In this document: one piece after another, positions 1-7,961 of the stretch
How positions within the stretch are numbered: position 1 is the first letter of the stretch
How the letters are laid out: each line of letters starts with the position of its first letter
From: JAURVT01 sp049059935
GTDB taxonomy: Bacteria; Actinomycetota; Actinomycetes; Propionibacteriales; Nocardioidaceae
Direction of reading: 5' to 3'
Assembly: GCF_049059935.1 (NCBI RefSeq)
Contig: NZ_JBMGQR010000027.1
Span: 1 to 49,103, forward strand
Length of the DNA stretch: 49,103 nucleotides
Translations under genes and position numbers: made by a program
Notes under the pieces: model-generated
Databases searched by the model: none
Told to the model about the DNA's origin: nothing
Seen by the model: only the letters and a program-made list of their open reading frames with translations

Positions 1-2
1 TC

Positions 3-224
3 ACGCCCATGCAGCACCGCTGGGAGCGCTGGCTGACCACCGCCGAGGACGAGGTGCCGAGGATGCGCGAGCACGCCGCGAACGCGCCGAGCGTCGAGGA
101 CCAGGCCAAGAACGCCCGCGACCGCGCCCAGGGCGCCTCGCAGGACGGCTCCACCCGCACCACGCAGCACGACGTGGTCACCCAGACCAACCAACAGCAC
201 CCCACCCAAGGAGGACGTCGATGA
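3..224 (+). CDS. C-terminal part of a hypothetical protein (5' end outside window)
   Basis: The frame is open from the window edge, so the first ATG at 9 need not be the real start. The visible roughly 73 residues are hydrophilic, charged and Gln/Thr-rich at the end, with no recognisable domain. The stop TGA overlaps the next ATG (ATGA), and the ribosome binding site of the next gene (AAGGAGG) lies inside this frame. Translational coupling and a shared operon with the PRC-barrel gene are therefore likely. Function unknown. Confidence 0.5.
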   Translation, partial: TPMQHRWERWLTTAEDEVPRMREHAANAPSVEDQAKNARDRAQGASQDGSTRTTQHDVVTQTNQQHPTQGGRR

Positions 225-1108
225 TCACCACCGACGACGCACGGACCCTGATGAACGGCGGCGGCAACGTCGTCGAGACCGACGGCACCAAGATCGGGAA
301 GATCGGCCAGATCTTCCTCGACGACCACACCGGCGAGCCCGAGTGGGTCACCGTCAGCACGGGCATGTTCGGCACCGCCGAGTCGTTCGTGCCGCTGAGC
401 TCGGCCACCGCGTCGGGCAACGACCTGACCGTCTCGTTCGACAAGGCGACGGTGAAGGACGCTCCCCGCGTCGACGCCGACGGCCACCTGGAGCCGAAGG
501 ACGAGCAGGAGCTCTACACGTACTACGGCGTCGACGGCGGCAGCGACCGCGAGGACGGGGTCGACCGCCAGGACGACGTCACGAACGTCCCGACCGGCGT
601 CACCGGCGGAGCGCAGGACGACTCCACGCACCCCGACAACGCCACCGACCGCGACGAGCGCGGCGTCGAGTCCGACCCCGCGTCGCGCGGCGCCGGCCAC
701 GACACGTCGGGCCCGGACACCGACGACGCGATGACCCGCTCGGAGGAGCAGCTCCGCGTCGGCACGCAGACGCAGGAGACCGGCAAGGCCCGCCTGCGCA
801 AGTACGTCGTCACCGAGAACGTCACGCAGACCGTGCCGGTCTCGCACGAGGAGGTGCGGATCGAGCGCGAGCCGATCACGGACGCCAACCGCGGCGACGC
901 CACCTCCGGTGGCGACATCACCGAGGAGGAGCACGAGGTGACGCTGCACGCCGAGCGTCCCGTCGTCGACAAGCAGGCCGTTCCCGTCGAGCGAGTGCGC
1001 ATGGACACCCGTACCGTCACCGAGGACGCCCAGGTCGACGAGACGCTCCGCAAGGAGCAGATCGAGACCGAGGGCACCACCGACGGCGACGTCGACACCG
1101 ACCGCTGA
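221..1108 (+). CDS. PRC-barrel and DUF2382 (YsnF/AvaK-type) domain protein
   Basis: Cytosolic 295-residue protein. Residues about 5-95 look like a PRC-barrel (DGTKIGKIGQIFLDD...PEWVTV). A low-complexity Asp/Gly/Thr/Arg-rich linker follows to about residue 165. The C-terminal part (about 170-285) matches DUF2382: EEQLRVGTQ, then RKYVVTENVTQTVPVSHEEVRI and VERVRMDTRTVTEDAQV; this domain occurs in general-stress proteins such as YsnF. The start ATG has an AAGGAGG site 7 bases upstream. The gene is followed by a strong hairpin. The domain assignment is secure by pattern; a role in stress tolerance is family inference. Confidence 0.85.
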   Translation: MITTDDARTLMNGGGNVVETDGTKIGKIGQIFLDDHTGEPEWVTVSTGMFGTAESFVPLSSATASGNDLTVSFDKATVKDAPRVDADGHLEPKDEQELYTYYGVDGGSDREDGVDRQDDVTNVPTGVTGGAQDDSTHPDNATDRDERGVESDPASRGAGHDTSGPDTDDAMTRSEEQLRVGTQTQETGKARLRKYVVTENVTQTVPVSHEEVRIEREPITDANRGDATSGGDITEEEHEVTLHAERPVVDKQAVPVERVRMDTRTVTEDAQVDETLRKEQIETEGTTDGDVDTDR

Positions 1109-1114
1109 TACCCC

Positions 1115-1151
1115 GGGGCCGCGGGGCGCTCACGCAGCGTCCCGCGGCCCC
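1115..1151 (+). terminator. 16-bp GC hairpin downstream of the DUF2382 gene
   Basis: GGGGCCGCGGG (1115-1125) pairs perfectly with CCCGCGGCCCC (1141-1151). The stem continues inwards through GCGCT/AGCGT with one G-T pair, leaving the five-base loop CACGC. There is no U-tract, as is common in GC-rich actinobacteria. It sits 7 bases after the DUF2382 stop and 32 bases before the next start, so it could be a terminator or an attenuator. Confidence 0.7.
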
Positions 1152-1182
1152 GCCCGTCTTCCCCCACACCACAGGAGAACCG

Positions 1183-1851
1183 ATGAGCCCCGACGAGAAC
1201 GCAGGGTCGAGCAAGCTGACCCGCGACCACGACGACCATGACGAGCGCCATGGACACGACCATGACGACGCCAACGGCCGTCGCGCCAGCCGCAAGGAGG
1301 TCGTCGACCACGAGCAGGACGAGCACGGCGGCATCAAGATCGGGTCGGCCTTCTTCGGCTGGCTGACCGCCACCGGCATGACGATCATCCTCACCGCGGT
1401 CCTCGCCGCCGCCGGCACCGCCGTCGGCGTGGCCAGCGACACCAACGTCGACCAGGTCACCCAGCAGGCCTCCAGCAGCTCGAGCACCATCGGCATCGTC
1501 GGCGGCATCGTGCTGCTCGTCATCCTGCTCGTCGCCTACTACTGCGGCGGCTACGTCGCCGGCCGCATGGCCCGCTTCAACGGCCTCAAGCAGGGTCTCG
1601 CGGTCTGGCTGTGGGCCGTCGTCATCGCGGTCGTCGTCGCCGTCGTCGGCGCGATCGCCGGCTCGAAGTACGACGTCCTGTCGACGCTGAACAGCTTCCC
1701 GCGCATCCCCGTCTCGACCAGCGACCTGACGACCGGCGGCATCATCGCGCTCGTCGCCGTCGCGGTGGCGGCCCTCGTCGGCGCCCTCCTCGGTGGGCTC
1801 GCCGGCATGCGCTTCCACCGCAAGGTCGACAGGACCGGCCTCGGACGCTGA
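1183..1851 (+). CDS. Four-helix membrane protein with His/Asp-rich N-terminus
   Basis: 222 residues. The first 50 are strongly hydrophilic with many His and Asp (for example RDHDDHDERHGHDHDD), a possible metal-binding tail. Hydrophobic segments follow at about 60-85, 100-125, 138-160 and 185-215. The pattern, with GGYVAGRMARF between helices 2 and 3, resembles small actinobacterial YrzE/TIGR04086-like membrane proteins. ATG at 1183 was chosen because AGGAG precedes it by 6 bases. The frame is open further upstream but overlaps the DUF2382 gene there. Function unknown. Hairpins on both sides suggest an independent transcript or attenuation. Confidence 0.8.
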   Translation: MSPDENAGSSKLTRDHDDHDERHGHDHDDANGRRASRKEVVDHEQDEHGGIKIGSAFFGWLTATGMTIILTAVLAAAGTAVGVASDTNVDQVTQQASSSSSTIGIVGGIVLLVILLVAYYCGGYVAGRMARFNGLKQGLAVWLWAVVIAVVVAVVGAIAGSKYDVLSTLNSFPRIPVSTSDLTTGGIIALVAVAVAALVGALLGGLAGMRFHRKVDRTGLGR

Positions 1852-1880
1852 CCGGGCACCCTCGACACGCAGCTGTCCCC

Positions 1881-1911
1881 GGAGCCCGGTGGCACGTCGT
1901 CACCGGGCTCC
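1881..1911 (+). terminator. 11-bp perfect hairpin terminator
   Basis: GGAGCCCGGTG (1881-1891) and CACCGGGCTCC (1901-1911) form a perfect 11-bp stem with a nine-base loop, 29 bases after the stop of the membrane protein gene and followed by a C/T-rich stretch. It is placed as expected for an intrinsic terminator. Confidence 0.7.
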
Positions 1912-1933
1912 GCCCTCTCACCTGGACCGCACC

Positions 1934-2593
1934 ATGAAGCTCTACCTCCACACCTGGACCGTGCTCGCCGCCGTCTGCGCGGCGCTCGGAGTCCTCCTCG
2001 CCGTCGCGATGCTGCCCCCGGGCCTCGTCGTGGTCGTCAGCCTGATGGTCGTGGGCGGCGTGCTCGTCCTCACCGACCTGCCGTCCCAGACGGCACGGGA
2101 CCGCCGGCCTCTCACGCTGCGGCGCAGGCTGGGCCTCGCCGGGCTTCTCGCCTCCGCGGCCCTGGCCCTGTGCGGATGGGGTGCCCTGATGGGGGCGCTC
2201 GCCGGCCTGCTGCTCCTCGTGCTCGCCGTCACGGCGGCACCGCTGGCGGTCGACGCCGCGTGGGGCACGCGTCGGCGCCGCCCGTCCGAAGGTGCCGAGC
2301 AGGCTCCGGTGGAGCCGTCGCCCGCCCCACGGGCCGTCGCCGTCGAGCGGGCCGTCCGCGAGCACGTGGGCCTGGCTGTCGGGTCGTGGAGCGACGACGA
2401 CCTCTGCCGCGCCTGGCGCGCGAGCTTCGTCCGGCTGCAGCGCTCGACCCCGCCCGGGCGGGCCGTCATCGCCATCGAGCGGCAGATCTACCTCGACGAG
2501 ATCGAGCGCCGCTACCCGCACGGGTTCGAGACGTGGATGCGCACCAACCCCCGTGCCGCCAGCGACCCGAAGCGCTACCTCGGCGCGGCCTGA
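1934..2593 (+). CDS. Membrane-anchored hypothetical protein with conserved C-terminal module
   Basis: 219 residues. Hydrophobic segments lie at about 7-50 (two helices) and 68-105 (one long or two short), followed by a cytosolic C-terminal region (about 140-219) with DDDLCRAWRASF, IERQIYLDEIERRYP and FETWMRTN. This C-terminal module is familiar from actinobacterial hypothetical proteins but I cannot name a function for it. ATG 1934 was preferred over the upstream GTG/ATG codons because the frame further 5' overlaps the previous gene and its terminator. The last 19 bases overlap the end of the convergent WYL regulator gene. Confidence 0.75.
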   Translation: MKLYLHTWTVLAAVCAALGVLLAVAMLPPGLVVVVSLMVVGGVLVLTDLPSQTARDRRPLTLRRRLGLAGLLASAALALCGWGALMGALAGLLLLVLAVTAAPLAVDAAWGTRRRRPSEGAEQAPVEPSPAPRAVAVERAVREHVGLAVGSWSDDDLCRAWRASFVRLQRSTPPGRAVIAIERQIYLDEIERRYPHGFETWMRTNPRAASDPKRYLGAA

Positions 2594-3582
2594 GTCGCCA
2601 CGCGCGAGAACCGAGCAGCCAGGACCTGGCACGCGTCGACGAGCTCGGGTGGCTCCACCGCCGTCAGGTCGGTGTCGAACGTCGCGAGCAGCCCCGCCAC
2701 CCCCGCCCACGACCACGCACCGACCGTCAGGCGGCAGCGGCCCTCGTCGAGGCGCTCGACCACGGAGCCGCCCGGCGCGTACTGGGCGACGACGCCGGCG
2801 GGCAGGCCCATCTCCACCGAGCCGCGGCACGGCCACGCGGCGGGGGTGTCACCGCGGTCGGGCTCGGTCATGACGGAGGCGGCCACGTCGGGCGTCGGCA
2901 GTGCACGTCGCTCGAACGGCCGGCCTGTCGGGGCGAGCGGGTGGACGCGGTCGAGCCGGAACGTGCGCCAACGGTCCTCGACCGCCACGAACGCAACCAA
3001 GTACCAGCGGCCCGCCCACGTCACGAGGTGGTGCGGCTCGACGCTCAGGGGCTCGACGAAGTCGGGGTCCTGAGGATCCACCCGGCGTCCGTCGGGTGTC
3101 AGCAGGTCGAGGCGGAGCACGTGCGCGTTGCGGACGGCGTGCCCGACGGCCCGCAGCGTGGACGCGTCGATGGGCGGACCGGGGAACTCCCACCAGTTGC
3201 GCAGCGTCGTCAGGTGCATCGCGTCCACGTCGGCGCGCAGGTGTGCCGGCATCACCTGGCGGACGCTGGTCAGCGCGCGAGCCAGCGCGTCGTCGATCCC
3301 GGTGACGCTGGACGGTGCCGTCCGCAGCGCGACGGCGATCGCCAGTGCCTGCTCGTCGTCCAGCAGCAACGGCGGCAGCGTGCTCCCGTCGCCCAGCCGG
3401 TACCCGCCGTCCGGCCCCTTGACCGCCTGCACCGGGTAGCCGAGGTCGCGCAGCGTCTCGACGTCGCGGCGCAGCGTCCGTGGGCTCACCGCCAGACGGT
3501 CGGCGAGCTCGGGCCCCGGCCAGGTGCGGCGGGCACCGAACAGCGACAGCAGGGTGAGGAGCCGTCCGGACGTCTGGGCCAT
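2575..3582 (-). CDS. WYL-domain (YafY/DeoR-type) transcriptional regulator
   Basis: 335 residues. An N-terminal winged helix-turn-helix (about 5-60: LADRLAVSPRTLRRDVETLRDLGYPV, then the wing GGYRLG) is followed by a WYL domain (about 130-215) in which HLVTWAGRWYLVAFVAVEDRWRTFRLDRV carries the WYL motif. The C-terminal extension (WCX-like) is normal for the family. These proteins sense ligands and often repress a neighbour. The gene is divergent from a VOC-family gene 87 bases away, the obvious candidate target. A TATGAT -10 box lies 27 bases upstream of the start. Confidence 0.88.
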   Translation of the reverse strand: MAQTSGRLLTLLSLFGARRTWPGPELADRLAVSPRTLRRDVETLRDLGYPVQAVKGPDGGYRLGDGSTLPPLLLDDEQALAIAVALRTAPSSVTGIDDALARALTSVRQVMPAHLRADVDAMHLTTLRNWWEFPGPPIDASTLRAVGHAVRNAHVLRLDLLTPDGRRVDPQDPDFVEPLSVEPHHLVTWAGRWYLVAFVAVEDRWRTFRLDRVHPLAPTGRPFERRALPTPDVAASVMTEPDRGDTPAAWPCRGSVEMGLPAGVVAQYAPGGSVVERLDEGRCRLTVGAWSWAGVAGLLATFDTDLTAVEPPELVDACQVLAARFSRVATQAAPR

Positions 3583-3609
3583 GTGGTCATCGTCGCGCAG
3601 GTGGCGGTC

Positions 3610-3615
3610 ATCATA
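3610..3615 (-). promoter_or_regulatory. -10 box (TATGAT) for the WYL regulator
   Basis: On the minus strand TATGAT is a near-perfect -10 hexamer, placing transcription start about 20 bases before the start codon. I do not see a good TTGACA-like -35 at the right distance. It lies in the 87-base divergent spacer with the VOC gene. Confidence 0.5.
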
Positions 3616-3669
3616 GGGCCGCTACCGGTGCGAGCCTGCCTCCACGATTCCCGACCCAAGGACTTCACC

Positions 3670-4089
3670 ATGCTCGACCGCTCCGGCTCTCGCATCGACC
3701 ACCTCAACGTCGCCGTCCCCGACCTCGCCGCCGCGGTGGCCTTCTACGAGCCCGTGCTCGCCTCGATCGGCATCACCACGATCCTGGCGATCCCGGCCGA
3801 CCCGGGCGACGACGACCGCCCCGCCATGACCGGCTACGGCCTGGCGGACGTCAAGCCGTACTTCTGGCTGATCGACCGCGGCACCGTGGGAACCAACATG
3901 CACGTGGCGTTCACCGTCGACACCCGCGACGACGTCCACACGTTCTACGACGCCGCGCTGGCTGCCGGCGCGGACCCGCTGCACGCGCCGGCCGTCCACG
4001 AGCAGTACCACCGCGACTACTACGGCGGCTTCGTGCTCGACCCGCACGGCATCAACCTCGAGGCGGTCTGCCACCACCCGGCGGGCTGA
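3670..4089 (+). CDS. VOC-superfamily protein (glyoxalase/dioxygenase-like)
   Basis: 139 residues. The start RIDHLNVAVPDLAAAVAFYEPVL and the end DPHGINLEAVCH are the two halves of a single VOC module with potential metal ligands His13 and the Glu near the C-terminus. Such proteins are often small cytosolic lyases, dioxygenases or resistance proteins; the substrate cannot be deduced. The start ATG has AAGGA upstream. The divergent WYL regulator may control it. Confidence 0.85.
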   Translation: MLDRSGSRIDHLNVAVPDLAAAVAFYEPVLASIGITTILAIPADPGDDDRPAMTGYGLADVKPYFWLIDRGTVGTNMHVAFTVDTRDDVHTFYDAALAAGADPLHAPAVHEQYHRDYYGGFVLDPHGINLEAVCHHPAG

Positions 4090-4091
4090 CG

Positions 4092-4601
4092 TCAGCAGCG
4101 ACCCCAGACGCCCAGACCCTCGTCTCGGGCGGCCCTCTCGGCGTCGCGGTACTCGTCCATCCGCCCGATCGCACCCGCCGGTGCGTAGACGCGCGCCCAC
4201 CCCTGCTCGAGCAGCACCCGGGCGAGGTCGCGTCCGTCGGGGAGGGTGACGTAGGCCAGTCGCCGGCCGAAGCGGTCGCGCTCGGCCTGCGTGGGGTCGC
4301 CGGTGAGCGTGACGTCCGCGCCGTCGAGAAGCCGCTCGGCCGCGCGAGTCGCCTCGGCGCCCCCGCACTGGGGTCCGCGGTCGCCGCCCACCTCGGGGGT
4401 GTCGATGCCCAGGACCCTGACGCGCTCGCCGTCGCCGGTCCGGAAGGTGTCGCCGTCGGAGACGCGCGCGACGCCCACCGTCGTCGAGGTGGTGTCGTCG
4501 TCGGAGCCGCCGAGGCGGTCGTACGCGAACACCACCACGGCGGCCACCAGCACCAGCGGCAGGACGATGCCGGCGCGACTCGGTCCGCGGGTCCTGGCCA
4601 T
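4092..4601 (-). CDS. Membrane-anchored thermonuclease-family (SNase-like) nuclease
   Basis: 169 residues: a short basic N-terminus, one hydrophobic anchor or signal (about 11-26), a Ser/Thr/Asp-rich linker and a staphylococcal nuclease-like domain (about 42-165). The active-site pattern is intact: RVSDGDTF, RVRVLGIDTPE (Arg, Asp, Thr and Glu as in SNase) and DRFGRRLAYV with the second Arg. It is likely a Ca2+-dependent phosphodiesterase acting outside the membrane. ATG 4601 gives a sensible signal/anchor; the longer frame upstream runs into the divergent gene. The stop lies 2 bases from the convergent VOC stop. Confidence 0.85.
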   Translation of the reverse strand: MARTRGPSRAGIVLPLVLVAAVVVFAYDRLGGSDDDTTSTTVGVARVSDGDTFRTGDGERVRVLGIDTPEVGGDRGPQCGGAEATRAAERLLDGADVTLTGDPTQAERDRFGRRLAYVTLPDGRDLARVLLEQGWARVYAPAGAIGRMDEYRDAERAARDEGLGVWGRC

Positions 4602-4649
4602 GGGACCAGCATCGACCACGGGGCCGACGGGTGGTCGGCTGGTGCGACG

Positions 4650-4682
4650 ATGACGCAGACCCCGGCCGAGGAGCAGCGATGA
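4650..4682 (+). CDS. Ten-codon upstream ORF (MTQTPAEEQR) overlapping the lactate monooxygenase start
   Basis: ATG at 4650 opens a ten-codon frame whose TGA (4680-4682) overlaps the ATG (4679) of the downstream enzyme. The 12 bases ATGACGCAGACC occur both here and at the real start, 29 bases apart, so both peptides begin MTQT. The Shine-Dalgarno-like GAGGAG for the enzyme lies inside this ORF. It could be a coupling leader peptide or simply a small duplication; translation is not proven. Confidence 0.35.
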   Translation: MTQTPAEEQR

Positions 4683-5998
4683 CGCAGACCGACCCCACCA
4701 CCCAGGCACCCACCGTCGGGCGCGGACGGGAGCGGCAGGGACGCGTCTACAACGACGGCGTGCACGGGCGTCGTCCCGCGGTGCCGACGGACTTCGCCGA
4801 GCTCGAGCGCCGTGCCCGCCGCGCCAGCACCTCGAGGGCCTGGGCGTACGTCGCGGGCGGTGCCGGCGAGGGCCGGACGATGCGCAACAACCGCGCCGCG
4901 TTCGACCGCTGGGCGATCGTGCCGCGGATGGCGCACGGCACGAGCCGGCGCGACCTCTCGGTCGACCTGCTCGGCCGGCACCTGACGTCGCCCGTCCTGC
5001 TCGCACCGATCGGCGCGGGCGCGCTGATGGGACGCGACAGCGACCTGCAGATCGCGCGTGCCGCGGCGGCGGCCGGCGTCCCGTACGTGATGTCGAACCA
5101 GGGCTGCAACCCGATGGAGGACTGCGCCGCGGCGATGGGCGACGCCGCTCGGTGGGTGCAGCTGTACTGGAGCACCGACGAGGACCTGGTCGACAGCCTG
5201 ATCGGTCGGGCCGAGTCGATCGGCGCGGGCGCGCTCGTCGTCACGCTCGACACGACGATCCTGGGCTGGCGGCCGCAGGACCTGAACCTCGGCTCGCTGC
5301 CGTTCAGCCAGGGCATCGGCATCGCGCAGTACACGTCCGACCCGCACTTCCGCGACGTCGTCGCCGACCGCCTGCGAAGGGCCGCGTCCGCCGGTCCGGT
5401 CGAGAGCGTCCAGGTGACGCTCGGCGCGATCAGGACGCTGCTGACGATGGCCGCCAACCATCCGGGACGGTTCGTCGACAACGTCCGCTCCAAGGTCCCG
5501 CGTGCGTCGGTGGAGACGTTCCTCGACATCTACTCCAACCCCGGCCTGTCGTGGGACCACCTCGCCACGCTGCGCGAGCGCACCCACCTGCCCGTCGTGC
5601 TCAAGGGCGTCCTGCACCCCGACGACGCCAAGCGCGCCTTCGACTCCGGTGTCGACGCCGTGGTGGTGTCGAACCACGGAGGACGCCAGGTGGACAGCTC
5701 GATCGCCTCGCTCGACGCCCTCGTCAACGTCCGTGACGCCGTAGGCCCCGAGCCCACGGTGCTGCTCGACAGCGGCATCCGCACCGGGGCGGACGTCTTC
5801 ACCGCCCTCGCCCTCGGCGCCGACGCGGTGCTCCTCGGCCGCCCGTACATGTACGGCCTCGCACTCGCCGGGCAGCACGGCGTCGAGGAGGTCGTCGCGA
5901 ACGTCCTGGCCGAGCTCGACCTGACGATGGCGCTCGCCGGTGCCGGCAGCGTCGACGCGATCACGTCCGACTTCCTGGTGCGCAACCCGTCGGTCTGA
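4679..5998 (+). CDS. FMN-dependent alpha-hydroxy-acid oxidase, lactate 2-monooxygenase-like
   Basis: 439 residues forming an FMN-binding TIM barrel. Visible motifs: LLAPIGAGALMG (FMN site), VQLYWSTD, LVVTLDTTILGWRPQDL, VVLKGVLHPDDA with the FMN-binding Lys, SNHGGRQVDSS with the catalytic His and substrate Arg, and LLDSGIRTGADVFTALALGADAVLLGRPYMYG (phosphate site). The length and the long insertion after GWRPQDL fit lactate 2-monooxygenase (lactate + O2 to acetate + CO2 + water) rather than short lactate dehydrogenases or glycolate oxidases. The substrate is still an inference. ATG 4679 has GAGGAG 5 bases upstream. Confidence 0.85.
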   Translation: MTQTDPTTQAPTVGRGRERQGRVYNDGVHGRRPAVPTDFAELERRARRASTSRAWAYVAGGAGEGRTMRNNRAAFDRWAIVPRMAHGTSRRDLSVDLLGRHLTSPVLLAPIGAGALMGRDSDLQIARAAAAAGVPYVMSNQGCNPMEDCAAAMGDAARWVQLYWSTDEDLVDSLIGRAESIGAGALVVTLDTTILGWRPQDLNLGSLPFSQGIGIAQYTSDPHFRDVVADRLRRAASAGPVESVQVTLGAIRTLLTMAANHPGRFVDNVRSKVPRASVETFLDIYSNPGLSWDHLATLRERTHLPVVLKGVLHPDDAKRAFDSGVDAVVVSNHGGRQVDSSIASLDALVNVRDAVGPEPTVLLDSGIRTGADVFTALALGADAVLLGRPYMYGLALAGQHGVEEVVANVLAELDLTMALAGAGSVDAITSDFLVRNPSV

Positions 5999-6015
5999 CT
6001 CGACGGTGCGGTAGA

Positions 6016-6555
6016 TCAGAGAGGCGGCGTCTTGCCCGCGTAGAGCACGACTCCGTAGTTGGCGTCGACGGTCCGGATGACTCCGCGCACCTCGTAGTCG
6101 ACCTCGAACCCGCCCGTACTGGCGGGGTAGCGAGGGGCGTCGACCTGCACGGCCAGGTCGCTCCCACCGGCCTCGCCCGTGCAGGAGCTGACCGGTCGTC
6201 GGCCGCTGAAGGCGGGAAGGGCGGAGATCGGCTGGGCGACGACCCCCACGCCCTGGTCCCTGCGAGCGCTCACGCCGAACGCGCGCACGTGTAACCCGTT
6301 CTTCGCGCTCGTCGGCCGCACGGCGACGACCCGCGCGGTGCCGTCCCCGCCCAGGCAGATGCCCATGCCGACGGTGACGGCTGCGCGTGCGGGCGCGGAT
6401 CCGACGCCATAGTCGGCGCCGCCGTCGATCCTCACCTGCGGGTACCACGTCTGCCAGGCCCAGGTCCCGAGCCCAGCAACCACGGCCACCACCAGCCCGA
6501 GGACGACCAGACGCCGCCTGGGGCGCCGAGCCGGGCGCTCGCTGACGGTCGTCAC
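6016..6555 (-). CDS. Hypothetical protein with single N-terminal membrane anchor
   Basis: 179 residues: a basic N-terminus (ARRPRRR), one transmembrane helix at about 16-34 ending GTWAWQTWYP, and an extracytoplasmic beta-rich domain with two Cys (CLGGDG and SSCTGE) that could form a disulphide. No family recognised. It is convergent with the lactate monooxygenase gene (17 bases apart) and divergent from the serine hydrolase gene. Confidence 0.7.
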   Translation of the reverse strand: MTTVSERPARRPRRRLVVLGLVVAVVAGLGTWAWQTWYPQVRIDGGADYGVGSAPARAAVTVGMGICLGGDGTARVVAVRPTSAKNGLHVRAFGVSARRDQGVGVVAQPISALPAFSGRRPVSSCTGEAGGSDLAVQVDAPRYPASTGGFEVDYEVRGVIRTVDANYGVVLYAGKTPPL

Positions 6556-6673
6556 GCGTGAACGCTATCCATCGGACGGCGACGCCGGTGCCGGTTCGGC
6601 CACACCCGCCGTCATCCCACGGGTGGACGACGGATCGACCTCCGGGCTGACGACGCGGACGGTGTCCGATTCG

Positions 6674-6679
6674 TACGGT
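6674..6679 (+). promoter_or_regulatory. -10 box (TACGGT) for a leaderless serine-hydrolase mRNA
   Basis: TACGGT ends six bases before the ATG at 6686, so transcription would start at or next to the start codon. There is no ribosome binding site, which is consistent with a leaderless transcript. No convincing -35 is seen. Confidence 0.4.
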
Positions 6680-6685
6680 CTGGGT

Positions 6686-7927
6686 ATGTCGACCTCACCG
6701 AGCAGGACCGCCGCCCGCCTCGTCGCCGCCGCCACGACCGCCGCGCTGACGCTGACCCTCGCGCCGACGGTGTCGTCGGCCGCCACCACGACCGCCCCGA
6801 CGTCGTCCAGCACGTCCGGCGACGGCATCCGCGACCGCCAGCTCGACAGGCTGATCGAGAAGGTGCACGACGCAGGCGCGGTGGGTGTCACCGCCGAGCT
6901 GAGGACGCCGGACGGGACCTGGCGGGGAGCCGCCGGCGACGGCGAGCTGGAGCCGAGGGTGAAGGCGTCGAGGAGCGCGCGCTTCCGCGCGGCCAGCGTC
7001 AGCAAGATGCTCGTCACCACCCTCGCGATGCAGCAGGTCGAGCGCGGCCGCTGGACCCTCGACACCACCCTCGGCGACGCGCTGCCGGGCGTCTGGCCCG
7101 AGCTGGACGACGTCACGCTGCGCCAGCTGCTCGGCCACACCAGCGGACTGCCCGACTACCTGACGTCGCTCGTCGCCACCGCCGACACGACACCGAAGTT
7201 CCGGGCGATCATCAGCCAGCGGCGCACCGACGCCGAGCTGATCGGCGTCGCCAGGACGCTGCCCACCACGCCGCGCGACGCGTTCGCCTACTCCAACACC
7301 AACTTCGTCCTCGTCGGGATGATGCTCGAGAAGGCCACCGGACGGTCGCTGAAGACGCTGGTCGAGCGACGCGTCCTGGCGCCGAGCAGGATGACGCAGA
7401 GCAGCTGGCCCACCACCGCCCGCATGCCCCGCCCGCGGCTCAAGGAGTACGCCTACCTGTACGAGAAGGTCGAGGACCTGTCGACGTTCGAGCCGTCGAT
7501 GTTCTCCGGCGCCGGTGCCCTGCTGACGACGGCCCGCGACCTCAACCGCTTCCAGCGCGCCCTCTCGCGCGGCGACCTGGTCGACCGCTCGCTGGTGCGC
7601 CAGATGCGCAGCGTCGCCTCCGACGGCGGCGGCACCGGGCTCGAGTGGGGACTGGGCAGCTACCGGCTCCCCGACCCCTGCGACCCCGGCGCGTTCGTCT
7701 ACGGCCACGACGGTGGCTCCTGGTCGACCCTGACCGTCTCGTACGCGTCCCCCAAGGGCGACCGCCGCGTCGCCGTCTCCATGACCGGCCGCGACTACGA
7801 CGGCAAGACCGCCGCCAACCAGGCCATGCTGAAGCTGGCCTTCACGGCCCTCGCCCAGACCTGCGGCGGCAAGCCCGTCGCTGCGGCCGAGGCGCCCGAC
7901 GTCGCCAAGCTGGCCGCCGCGAGCTGA
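6686..7927 (+). CDS. Exported serine hydrolase, class C beta-lactamase/DD-peptidase family
   Basis: 413 residues. A signal peptide occupies about 1-33 (hydrophobic core AATTAALTLTLAP, cleavage near SSAA). The catalytic SxxK motif is Ser104-Val-Ser-Lys107 (RAASVSKML), the YxN motif is AYSNTNFVLVG at about residue 206, and a C-terminal YGHDGGSW plays the role of the KTG/HxG box. Such enzymes are D-alanyl-D-alanine carboxypeptidases, esterases or beta-lactamase-like proteins acting outside the membrane. ATG 6686 was chosen over the upstream start because it directly begins the signal peptide and has a well-placed -10. Confidence 0.85.
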   Translation: MSTSPSRTAARLVAAATTAALTLTLAPTVSSAATTTAPTSSSTSGDGIRDRQLDRLIEKVHDAGAVGVTAELRTPDGTWRGAAGDGELEPRVKASRSARFRAASVSKMLVTTLAMQQVERGRWTLDTTLGDALPGVWPELDDVTLRQLLGHTSGLPDYLTSLVATADTTPKFRAIISQRRTDAELIGVARTLPTTPRDAFAYSNTNFVLVGMMLEKATGRSLKTLVERRVLAPSRMTQSSWPTTARMPRPRLKEYAYLYEKVEDLSTFEPSMFSGAGALLTTARDLNRFQRALSRGDLVDRSLVRQMRSVASDGGGTGLEWGLGSYRLPDPCDPGAFVYGHDGGSWSTLTVSYASPKGDRRVAVSMTGRDYDGKTAANQAMLKLAFTALAQTCGGKPVAAAEAPDVAKLAAAS

Positions 7928-7936
7928 TCCCGACGG

Positions 7937-7961
7937 CCCACCCGCCTCGGGGGCGGGTGGG
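7937..7961. terminator. Bidirectional hairpin terminator between convergent genes
   Basis: CCCACCCGCC (7937-7946) and GGCGGGTGGG (7952-7961) form a perfect 10-bp stem with a five-base loop. It occupies nearly all of the 34-base gap between the serine hydrolase stop and the convergent YjbR-family stop, so it probably serves both. Confidence 0.75.

Noticed and set aside
523..1818. A 431-codon minus-strand frame opposite the DUF2382 and membrane-protein genes
   Set aside because: Low-complexity composition typical of antisense frames in GC-rich DNA; the plus-strand genes have ribosome binding sites and recognised domains.
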